Positions 55,644-64,000 of a DNA stretch of 64,000 nt are shown here, one piece after another. Both the position numbers and the translations under genes were made by a program. Position 1 is the stretch's first letter. Each line of letters opens with the position of its first letter. A model generated the notes under the pieces. That model was not told the origin of the DNA. It did not search any database and saw only the letters and a program-made list of their open reading frames with translations. Where the stretch lies: assembly GCA_003184365.1 (NCBI GenBank), contig NKYR01000090.1, positions 1 through 64,000 of the forward strand. The letters are read 5' to 3'. This DNA comes from Evernia prunastri. Taxonomy: Eukaryota; Ascomycota; Lecanoromycetes; Lecanorales; Parmeliaceae.

Positions 55644-56663
55644 TCATAATATGCCTGGTATGACAGCCTTCTTCCTCCCAATCTTTTCCTTTCCAAACCT
55701 GTCGACGTACCACTGCTTGCCTTGAAGAGCCCTCGGCAGCATAGTGGCAATCTCGTTGATCAAGAACGACCTTGCAGGCACACAACCCATTCCCCCAATC
55801 ATCCAGAATCCACCCCACTCGATCCACTCACACAGATAATGCGGGAAAAGCACCAACCCAAAGAGGCCGTTCTCGGGAACCATATACACCTTCTCGACAC
55901 CTTTCTCATCACCCTTCTCGCCGCGAGCTTTCTGCCTTCTCTCCTCATTCCGCGCTGCAGCCCTTCGGATCTCGCGCAGCTCATCGTCGTGATACATATT
56001 ACCCAGGAGACCAACTGCAAAGACCATCAGGCCGAGTTCAAGTCTTAATGCCGCACCAGCCCATTCGTCCTGTGTCGTAGGACCGTATCCTCCGAGCCAA
56101 CCACCAATGCAAGTGGCATTGATCAACTGGAAGCCCAGCGCCGAAGCCCAGACCGAAACATGGATAGGTGACATGGACGGGTTCAACAACAATGGGGAGA
56201 TGAGGGCGCGGTAGATGTAGTGTATTGCCTAGAGAACACCAAAGGATTAAACCAACATTCATCATGAAACGCGCAGTAGTAATGTCTCGGGATTATCAAG
56301 CCGAGACTCACAAACAAAGCAGCCATCGTCCAATTCGCGAAGGGAAGACCATCGATCCCCTCTTGCTTCGGCAGACTGTACATCACGTACAAGAGCGTGA
56401 TGAAGCCCGGCGCCTCCATCGTAGCCCAGCCGATCTTGCCGGGGACATTGAAAGTCGATGCGGTCGAGGTCTTGCCCATGGGGTAGTAGCTGAAGACCCA
56501 TTGGTACAGAGTGAGCTACGTCGCTTGGGTTTTAGTGAGAGAGAGAGACACCCGGGCCACTGCGGGGATAGCGTCAACGTACGATGGGGAAGAACTGCCA
56601 GAGGAATGTCAGGAGCTCCCAATGCTCGCGGGAGGGCGGACACCAAGTTGGGATGATTGACAT
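55644..56663 (-). CDS. 3-oxo-5-alpha-steroid 4-dehydrogenase family protein (DET2/SRD5A-like)
   Basis: Three exons (56663-56583, 56515-56312, 56228-55644) total 870 nt and encode 289 aa. Joins read FPI|LTLYQWVFSYYPMGKTS and AALF|AIHYIYRALISPLLL. It is a polytopic membrane protein with the family order: first helix, a Gly/Lys loop, a second helix with APGFITLLYVMYSLP, a HYIYR helix (the HY/HF-RA motif), a loop with SVWASALGFQLINATCIGGW, then GLMVFAVGLLGNMYHDDELREIRR, a substrate/NADPH segment VYMVPENGLFGLVLFPHYLCEWIEWGGF, and a C-terminus ending RKKAVIPGIL. The C-terminal motif matches steroid 5-alpha-reductases, which reduce a C4-C5 or other enone double bond with NADPH in the ER. The fungal substrate is unknown; a sterol or lipid enone is likely. 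A 49-residue charged insert (REIRRAAARNEERRQKARGEK...) is present. Confidence 0.85.
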
Positions 56664-57219
56664 GGTGTTTGGTATTGATTCTTTTGTTTTATCTTATTTC
56701 ATTTGATTCTATGCTAATCAACTAATCATGAGTGTATACGGATAGACTAGACTTTGATAGGGAAGCAGGGAAATATGCAATCATCATTATTATCAGCGGG
56801 TGTCAGCAAATAGCTGCAATACTCATTCCATACGCGATCCTTCGGAGAACAGATTAGGGTTAGACTTAACCAACCGTCCATGTCCGAGTCCAATCCTAAG
56901 CGAAATAGAACACCGAGGCGCCGAAGCAAAGCACGGAATCACGAAATTTTGGGGGGGCTTGGTGCCCCACCAACAATTAGATACATAATGTAAGAATCTC
57001 ACTCAGCTCAGCTCTCTCTCTCACCTTCTTACCAACCTTCTTTCCCTCCTCCTCTTCTTCTTCTTCTTCATCTCATTCCCATTCTCCATTCTTCTACTTC
57101 TCCTTCTTCCATCTCACCGTCTCACCATTCTAAAAGAATCCTCTTTGCACGTCCAGTCCTTTTTCCAACCCAGCAATCGTCGTCTCTTCCCATTAACGTT
57201 TCGGAGACCGAGCGCAAAA
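56664..57219. promoter_or_regulatory. Shared divergent promoter reductase / MET6, with CT-rich leader
   Basis: 556 nt. From about 57005 to 57190 the plus strand is a pyrimidine-rich leader (CTCTCTCTCACC, CTTCTTCTTCTTCTTC), common upstream of highly expressed fungal genes. Confidence 0.55.
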
Positions 57220-59720
57220 ATGGTTCAATCGTAAGCAAAACTCCCAGCATCCCTTATCAGACATCTGCTCAAGATCAATACAGCTCCGTCCTTGGGTTCC
57301 CTCGCATGGGAGTCAACAGAGATCTCAAGAAAGCCAACGAATCTTATTGGGCTGGCAAGATATCACAGAAAGATCTCCTCGCCGAAGGAAAGCGGCTTCG
57401 TGGAGAGCATTGGAAGATACAGAAAGAAGCCGGTATCGACAGCATTCCCAGCAATGATTTCTCATTCTACGACCATGTGTTGGACCACATTCAACTTTTC
57501 GGCGTAAGTCGGCATCAGTCCGTGCGTGAAGGAGGGTCGGAGACTAACTAGCGTTGCAGGCCATACCCGAAAAGTATTCCAAGTACAAGCTAGACCCAAT
57601 CGATGAATTCTTCGCAATGGGTCGAGGCCTTCAGAAGCCTCAAACACCCGAAGCTGCTGCGGTCGATGTTCCTGCTTTGGTGCGTTGGAATACGAATTCC
57701 CATCGCCCTCCTAGACACTCGCTTACATTGGTTACAGGAGATGGTGAAATGGTTCGACTCGAACTATCACTACGTGAAGCCCACCTTCCAAGACGGACAG
57801 AACTTCAAGCTCTCATCAGACCCGAAACCTGTGCGGGAGTTCCTCGAGGCCAAAGAAGCTGGCGTCATCACACGTCCTGTCCTCGTTGGCCCTGTGACCT
57901 TCCTTGCCCTCGGAAAAGCAGACCGAGACCAAAATGTCGTACCGATCAGTCTCCTACACAAGCTGCTCCCCCTCTATGAAGAGCTGTTGGTCCAGTTGAA
58001 AGAAGCTGGCGCTGAAACGGTCCAAATCGATGAGCCATGTCTTGTCTTCGACTTGCCTCCGAAGGTAAAGAATGCTTTCAAGCCAGCTTACGACAAATTG
58101 TCAAGTCTTGGGAGCAAGATCCCAGAACTGGTGGTTGCCACCTACTTCGGCGACATCACCCACAACCAGGATGTCCTCCCATCGTTCTCTAGTCTGCATG
58201 GCCTTCACATTGACCTTGTTCGAAACCCAGAGCAACTCGAGACCGTCATAGGCGATCTTGGCGAAAAGCAAGTGCTTTCTGTCGGCGTGGTTGATGGTCG
58301 TAACATCTGGAAATCCAATTTCAAGAAAGCTATTGAGATCGTTGAGACGGCAGTGCAGAAACTTGGCAAAGATCGTGTCATCGTCGCCAGCTCGAGTTCA
58401 TTGCTCCACACACCTCATACTCTAGCGAGTGAGAAGAAGTTGGATGCAGAGGTCAGAGACTGGTTCAGCTTTGCAGTCGAGAAGACCAAGGAGCTGGCCA
58501 TCATTGCAAAGGCCGTGACCGATGGTCCTGCCAGCGTGCGCGAGGAATTGGAAGCAAATGCCAAGTCTATGGAATCCAAAGCAACTTCAAAGCTTACCAA
58601 CGACCCCAAGGTCAGAGAACGCCAGTCAAAGATCACTGAGGAGATGTTCAACCGAAAGTCGCCCTTCCCGACACGCATTGCCCAGCAGCAGGAAAAGCTC
58701 GACCTTCCCTTGTTCCCAACCACCACCATTGGTTCCTTCCCTCAAACCAAGGAGATCCGAATCCAGAGAAATAGATTCACCAAAGGTGAGATCTCCGAGG
58801 AGGAGTACGAGAAATTTATCGAGAAGGAAATCCAAGATGTTGTGCAGATCCAAGAAGAGCTCGGCCTCGACGTCTATGTGCACGGTGAGCCAGAGCGTAA
58901 TGACATGGTCCAATACTTTGGCGAACGTCTCACTGGATACGTTTTCACCACGCACGCTTGGGTGCAGAGCTACGGCTCCCGCTGCGTACGACCTCCAATC
59001 ATCGTTGGCGATATTTCCCGCCCTGCACCCATGACCGTCAAAGAGTCAAAGTATGCCGCCTCAATTTCAAAGAAGCCCATGAAGGGCATGCTCACTGGCC
59101 CCATCACATGTCTGAGGTGGTCATACCCTCGCAACGACATCCATCAGTCCGTACAAGCCGAGCAATTGGCTCTTGCCCTGCGTGATGAAGTGGTTGACCT
59201 TGAGTCTGCTGGAGTTTACGTCATCCAGGTTGACGAGCCTGCTCTTCGTGAAGGTCTACCTCTGCGTTCAGGTCTGGAGCGTGAGAACTACCTCTCATGG
59301 GCCGTTAAGTCCTTCCGCCTCTCGGTCTCTGGCGTGCAGGACTCTACCCAGATCCACTCCCACTTCTGCTACTCCGAATTCCAAGACTTTTTCCATGCCA
59401 TCGCAGCGCTGGACGCCGATGTGCTCAGTATCGAGAACAGCAAGAGCGATGCAAAGCTCCTAAAAGTTTTTGTCGACGAAGCTTACCCCAGGCACATTGG
59501 CCCAGGTGTCTACGACATCCACTCTCCTCGTATCCCCAGCGAGGATGAGATCAAGGATAGGATTCGAGAAATGCTCCAATACCTCAAGCCAGATCAACTC
59601 TGGATTGACCCCGATTGTGGTCTGAAGACCCGTCAATGGAAGGAGACCAAAGCTGCTTTGGTCAACATGGTCAATGCTGCCAAGTTCTACCGCGAGCAGT
59701 ACTCGAAGAAGTCCTCTTAG
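57220..59720 (+). CDS. MET6: Cobalamin-independent methionine synthase (MET6/MetE)
   Basis: Four exons (57220-57230, 57284-57503, 57560-57679, 57738-59720) total 2334 nt and encode 777 aa, close to fungal Met6. Exon 1 is just 11 nt (MVQ plus two bases) and joins as SSVLGFPRMGVNRDLKKA; exon 3 to 4 reads PAL|EMVKWFDSNYHY. The enzyme transfers the methyl group from 5-methyltetrahydrofolate polyglutamate to homocysteine. Two barrel domains are visible: an N-terminal half ending near 400 and a catalytic C-terminal half starting at LPLFPTTTIGSFPQT. Zinc and homocysteine ligands can be read as His659 and Cys661 (HSHFC), Glu683 (SIENSKS) and Cys744 (DPDCGLKTR). The DVYVHGEPERNDMVQYF and QVDEPALREGLPL motifs are intact. 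Cytosolic, methionine biosynthesis and SAM supply. Divergent from the reductase gene. Confidence 0.97.
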
Positions 59721-59868
59721 GGCTTAATGGGTTACGATGAGATGTTCAACAATATGACTCAATGAATTGATTGCGGTTCTCATAATGAGCTGGATCTCAA
59801 CGATCACAGAGTTGGCGTTGCTCGCCGGCAACCGTTCAAAAGCGATATAGACCTGCGGCTTTCAACAT

Positions 59869-59942
59869 GGCATAGCGGATCTACATTTGTTTGACACCTC
59901 CTCAACTGGATGTCTTGCGGTACAAAGAAATAGTTTCAACCA
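59869..59942. repeat. Tandem repeat copy 1 (74-nt period)
   Basis: Begins GGCATAGCGGATCTACA, contains CTCAAC and GGTACAAA; diverged copy follows directly. Confidence 0.75.
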
Positions 59943-60003
59943 GGCATAGCGGATCTACAATTCGATACCCTCTCAACCAGGTGTCTTTAGGTACAAAAAC
60001 CAG
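59943..60003. repeat. Tandem repeat copy 2
   Basis: Same start and the same CTCAACCAGG and GGTACAAAAA blocks as copy 1, shortened. Confidence 0.75.
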
Positions 60004-60375
60004 TGCACTCTTCAGGAATGCAGCTAGATACACCCAATTGAAATGATTTTTATGGGATCTGAAACTACCTCCTTTCTATCGATCTGACAATCAATGCTCG
60101 TGAAAAGGGTTTTGAAGTTCACTCGGTATGCAAAAGGGTTGCGACTTCCACATCTCTCTTTGTTCCCGCTCCAATGTCATTTCCAACCCTTTCGAAAGAA
60201 GCAGCAACAGGCATTGCAACAAGATCTTTCTCCGCGCTTCAGTCTCTTTCATCTACTACACGCGCTATCAGCATCGCATGACAATCCATACCAGCATTGA
60301 CTATATTGCAATGCTTTAATACTATTTTTGGAAGTCACTTCATCATTGTTCTATTGCGCTCTCTCAGTAACTGCA

Positions 60376-63300
60376 ATGCCTCTCAAATCTTTCACCATGG
60401 CCCCTTTCAATTGTTGCAGCTTCCGGCGGGCGGTATCCCCAGAGTCTCAGCCCGCTGTACTGATTGACACCTCGCAGACAGGAAGATTCGCCCTGTCTAG
60501 CCATACTCCGTCGCGAGCTGGGAGTTGCGAGGATGTCTCAAACACTCAACCTGTTCACGAAGTCTTTCCTTCGACTACCAAAAACGACATCGTCCGTGCG
60601 ATGTCCACAACATCCGGGATTGATGTAACCTCGGCACAAGAGACGGAACCAGATGTTCGTCGTAGGGGCAGCAATCGCCGGCTGCACAAAGTTGCAAGCA
60701 AGGTTCGAAAAAGTATGTCGCGCGATTCTGGCATGTCGAAGCGAAGTTTAAAGACGAGGCTGAGGAGCAGCCTGAGCGAAGAAGAATATCAACGCCGGGA
60801 GGAGTTGAAGCGTGCTCTACATCAGAGGGTGCGAGAGGATATCGACGAGGGCAACGGAATCAGTGACGGTAGCTACGACGAAGACGCCGTCCCGCTCAAG
60901 ACTCCTACAGGCACTTTAGGTCGACATGAAGGATCCATTCAAATCAGTCCAAGACACCTCAGCAAAGCCCTCAGACGGTCAGAGTCTCCGTCAGCCCATA
61001 CCGAGCTAGAACCGCGTGCTCTCTCTCAAGCCTATGCACCGAAGAACACCGCTTTGGCTCTTTCTCGAATGTTAACTCAGAGAGGCAGCAATCTGGAAAG
61101 AGAGTCCGGGGAACAGGCCATGGACTCCAATTTCGAGAATGTCAGTGGAACAAGTACTTCGCAGAAGTACAATTTCAATGACGCAGACACTCCCATACGA
61201 GTGCCAAAAACCCACTCACATTCACCCCTAGGCCGGTCGGATACTGTCTTGCATAAGCCATCTTCAACCAAGGCTTTGGACATTGACGTGGCAAATCCGG
61301 AATTTTTGAACACGCCTGGAGCATCATCGGCGCCAGATCTGTTGCCGGTCTGTCTCAAAAGGGTCCGCGGCTCAACGACCGGGAAAGACTCGCAGCTTTC
61401 ATTAGCCGATACTTACCAAGGTGCCTCGTCAAACGAAGTGAACAAGACATACAGAAGCACTTTAGGTTCTGCGAGACTTCCAGGAGTCTACGATACCCGA
61501 ATAAGACCAGCAAGTGAGCATTTGCTTCCCGGGACCTCGGGGTTATGGGGCCATTTGGATCATTCCAAGCACAGTACCACCCGCTCTACTACCGATACCC
61601 ATGCCAGCTTCTCAAAGAGACATTGCTGTGATCCTGTGAGTGAGGAGATGTCGTTTGGCGGTACTGATGGGAAAGATTACAGTCCACCAACGTCCGAAAC
61701 GCGAGCTGGATCTTTCACTAGACAAAGGGGTCGCTCTGAAGGAAGTGACCCTGTCCATCTCTATGATATGCACATACCTCAACGCCTAGCTTCCAAGTCG
61801 TTGCTACCTTCAGTCTCTTTACCTCAATTGCAGCATCCCAGGCGAGATCGGAGTTATACCAGTGGCAGTAGCTCACGACAGTTTACTTTTCTACCTCGGA
61901 GCCAACCATCGAGCTCGACGTCCACCGATGATAAGCGATTCAAGACCCCAGCAACGCATCTTACTTCTTCCTCCGTCTACAGTTCGGGGAGTCTGCCACC
62001 GAGTCCACCAGAGTCAAGTCTGCATGCCAAAAGTCTCTCGAATAGATTGTATTATCTTGATGTGCTTCAGCCCAGCAACGAGATCATAAGTGTATCTCCA
62101 TCGAGGCCCAAGTCAGTCGATTTAGATAACCTGGAACGACGCACAGTAGAGACAAGCTATCACTCGAGCAATGAAAGTCTGATGCACCGCGAGCTTGCGG
62201 CAGCCGAGACACGCATCTCCCGGTTGCCAAGGGCAAACACCCTACCCAAGAACAGTCGATTCAGGGAGGATTTAGATCGGATCTCCGCCGAATTGGCACG
62301 CACAAACCCTCCGCGACGGAGAGTCAGCAACCTGGATGGCGCTGGATCTCCCGCTGACGAAGATGCCACCTCTGTCTGGGAAAGGGCGCTTCGGGAACAT
62401 TCGCAGGAAGACCGAGCACTTTCGCATACCAGGATCGGAAGCACTTTCCCGGATTCGATTGGGCCAAGAGACCTTGACCCAAAGACAGCAGCCTCAACTG
62501 GACAAAAGGTTCGGAGACATTCATCCTTCCTGCGTTCGAACGACCGCCGAGTACCAGCGACATTGGAGGGAGCGCACCTACAAGCGCATTTGGGCGCGTA
62601 CACTCTGCCTCCACGGCGAGACAATACTCGCAAAAGACCTACGCTCCAAGGTATCAAAAGGTCTCCCTCTGTGGTTCGAGCCTCATCATGGGCACGCTAT
62701 CCATCCCACACTCGCCCCGAGCGGTCCACATCCCCAGCCGGAGTCGCAGACCAAGTGTACTCCCGTGATTTCGCCATCACCCCGCCCGCCAGCACCATGC
62801 CTCCAGTGCCGTCCGAACACGGCGCCTCCTCCTCCCCCGTGAGCAACGGCAAGAGGGGAGGGAAGAGCAAAGGGTTGGGCTTCGGCCGACAGATGCTGTC
62901 GGCCATCAGCAGCCTCTACAAGAGCCAGAGCCAGGAGCTGCAGCGGCGCCTGGCGAACGAATCCCGTGGCCACCGCTCGAGCATCTCCGAGGGCGGCGCG
63001 GTGGAGTATCCTGAGTTGGAGATGCTGGGCAGCATCTCGCCGCCGATGCCGTCGCCGGATGTCGCCACCAAGCTCGAGTTGGAGGAACATGTTCGGAAGG
63101 AGAGCGAGGCGCGTACGCAGCATGCGGCGTTCGAGTCGGGACAGGTTGCACACCCGTCAGGACAGGTTTCGAGAAAGCAGTCGCAGGATTGGGCGAGGGA
63201 ATATCAGGACTGTATCCCGACCCGATGGACGTGGCCGAACCGGGTCGGAGCGGTTGATCCGAGGGACTATGATATCAAACGGCCACCACGGGAGACGTCT

Positions 63301-63600
63301 GAGGGTTCGTTGAGGGTGGGGTCGGTTCCGTTGGCGGTTGGCTCAGTCCCGTCGGCGGTTGGCTCAATCCCTTCACCTCGCAAGGCCAGTGAGATGATCG
63401 GTCCTAGAGATGTGAGAACCGAGGAGGGGGAGGGGGAGGGCTCGGCTGAGATGAGGGCTAGCACGCTGGATTTCAAGAGGAGTCTGGAGTTGGATGAGTG
63501 GAAGGCTCGGGAGAGGATTAGGGAGTTGGGGGTTGGGATTGGGGGTGGTGGTGGTAGTGGTGATGGGAAGGTGGGAGAAGGAAGGGATGGGGATGGATGA
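60376..63600 (+). CDS. Large disordered Ser/Arg-rich protein of unknown function
   Basis: Single open frame of 1074 aa from the first ATG (MPLKSFTMAPFNCCSFRRA). The composition is Ser/Arg/Pro-rich with almost no hydrophobic core. Short ordered-looking parts are a basic helix RRLHKVASKVRKSMSRDSGMSKRSLKTRL followed by LSEEEYQRREELKRALHQRVREDIDEG (about 105-170), and RFREDLDRISAELARTNPPRRR (about 630). Further on come KGLGFGRQMLSAISSLYKSQSQELQRRLANE (about 830), QDWAREYQDCIPTRW (about 935) and LDFKRSLELDEWKARERIRELG near the end. Pentapeptide repeats VGSVP/VGSIP occur at about 980-1000. The tail is Gly-rich. No domain recognised; the pattern suits a cytoskeletal, septal or signalling scaffold, which is a guess. 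The frame is long and uninterrupted, which supports a real gene. Confidence 0.75.
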   Translation: MPLKSFTMAPFNCCSFRRAVSPESQPAVLIDTSQTGRFALSSHTPSRAGSCEDVSNTQPVHEVFPSTTKNDIVRAMSTTSGIDVTSAQETEPDVRRRGSNRRLHKVASKVRKSMSRDSGMSKRSLKTRLRSSLSEEEYQRREELKRALHQRVREDIDEGNGISDGSYDEDAVPLKTPTGTLGRHEGSIQISPRHLSKALRRSESPSAHTELEPRALSQAYAPKNTALALSRMLTQRGSNLERESGEQAMDSNFENVSGTSTSQKYNFNDADTPIRVPKTHSHSPLGRSDTVLHKPSSTKALDIDVANPEFLNTPGASSAPDLLPVCLKRVRGSTTGKDSQLSLADTYQGASSNEVNKTYRSTLGSARLPGVYDTRIRPASEHLLPGTSGLWGHLDHSKHSTTRSTTDTHASFSKRHCCDPVSEEMSFGGTDGKDYSPPTSETRAGSFTRQRGRSEGSDPVHLYDMHIPQRLASKSLLPSVSLPQLQHPRRDRSYTSGSSSRQFTFLPRSQPSSSTSTDDKRFKTPATHLTSSSVYSSGSLPPSPPESSLHAKSLSNRLYYLDVLQPSNEIISVSPSRPKSVDLDNLERRTVETSYHSSNESLMHRELAAAETRISRLPRANTLPKNSRFREDLDRISAELARTNPPRRRVSNLDGAGSPADEDATSVWERALREHSQEDRALSHTRIGSTFPDSIGPRDLDPKTAASTGQKVRRHSSFLRSNDRRVPATLEGAHLQAHLGAYTLPPRRDNTRKRPTLQGIKRSPSVVRASSWARYPSHTRPERSTSPAGVADQVYSRDFAITPPASTMPPVPSEHGASSSPVSNGKRGGKSKGLGFGRQMLSAISSLYKSQSQELQRRLANESRGHRSSISEGGAVEYPELEMLGSISPPMPSPDVATKLELEEHVRKESEARTQHAAFESGQVAHPSGQVSRKQSQDWAREYQDCIPTRWTWPNRVGAVDPRDYDIKRPPRETSEGSLRVGSVPLAVGSVPSAVGSIPSPRKASEMIGPRDVRTEEGEGEGSAEMRASTLDFKRSLELDEWKARERIRELGVGIGGGGGSGDGKVGEGRDGDG

Positions 63601-64000
63601 TGGGTGTGGGGTCAAAAGGTCGGTAGGGTCTAAGAGGAAAGCGGTAGGGTCTGATAGGTGATGGCTGTTGTAGTTTTAGTCGTATTGTGGAGCTGATAGG
63701 AGGGGGCTGATAGGATGAGGGGATAGCATAGCATAGCATAGAGTAGAGTAGAAAAGGTAGATTTTTGCGAATGGGATCCATTATTTGGTCTTGGAGAATT
63801 CTCGCAATTACTAATAGTGTCTATGTTTGTGAAGTTAGGAAGGCACGTACATATAAATGTCCGAGTGTCTATCTGAATGTGTATATCTACTGAAATTGGT
63901 GAGTATACGTATATATGTCTATATGTACGTAATGTCTCAATGAGTGAAATATGAATGAGTGTATTCTACGGATATCTCTGAATGAATGTTTGAAATGTAT
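63601..64000. other. 3' flank with GCATA microsatellite
   Basis: ATAGC/AGTAG short repeats at 63725-63755 and AT-rich TATATGT stretches to the window end. No gene. Confidence 0.55.

Larger units (their letters stand above)
59721..60375. other. Intergenic, MET6 3' flank and next promoter
   Basis: Contains two diverged copies of a block starting GGCATAGCGGATCTACA (see repeat entries). No gene. Confidence 0.55.

Overview
The window is nuclear DNA from a filamentous ascomycete (Pezizomycotina; I cannot fix the class). Genes carry short GT..AG introns, mostly 40-100 nt. The gene set is typical of the group: RHO1, a Crz1/CrzA zinc-finger factor, an NCS1 permease, a fungal rhodopsin-domain membrane protein, the inner nuclear membrane protein Ima1 and cobalamin-independent methionine synthase. 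Intergenic DNA is rich in microsatellites and homopolymer runs. Exon coordinates were read by hand from splice signals. For every spliced gene the exon lengths sum to a multiple of three and the joins restore expected family sequence.

1-15 kb is gene-poor accessory DNA: a 7-TM rhodopsin-domain protein, a frameshifted O-methyltransferase relic, a GPI-anchor-like repeat protein, a Cys-rich single-pass membrane protein, a long stretch without convincing genes, an NCS1 purine/cytosine-type permease in five exons, and a decayed tandem repeat of about 300 bp.

15-24 kb holds a divergent pair (mitochondrial PP2C phosphatase PTC5-like / RQC1-TCF25-like), then a 2.7-kb low-complexity region between the convergent RQC1-like and RHO1 genes.

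25-52 kb is dense housekeeping sequence. In order it carries a Crz1-like factor, a kelch membrane protein, the E4 ubiquitin ligase UFD2, an ER-type J-protein, an AIM19-like mitochondrial protein, a CRAL-TRIO/RhoGAP protein, a conserved unknown with a Cys-rich tail exon, Ima1, ALG14, and a SAK1-type SNF1-activating kinase. 52-55.6 kb is gene-empty and repeat-rich.

55.6-64 kb holds a steroid 5-alpha-reductase-type enzyme divergent from MET6, then a long disordered protein of unknown function.

Four divergent pairs share short promoters: PTC5/RQC1, J-protein/AIM19, IMA1/ALG14 and reductase/MET6. Several products touch cell-wall and stress signalling (RHO1, a RhoGAP, a calcineurin-type transcription factor, a SNF1-activating kinase), but nothing shows they form a cluster. 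No tRNA, rRNA, intact transposon or biosynthetic gene cluster was found. Both assembly gaps are flanked by duplicated sequence and look like unmerged contig ends. I found no clear new biological system. The best leads are the hidden Cys-rich tail exon, the GC shift inside the permease gene, the degenerate tandem repeat and the 2.7-kb low-complexity region.
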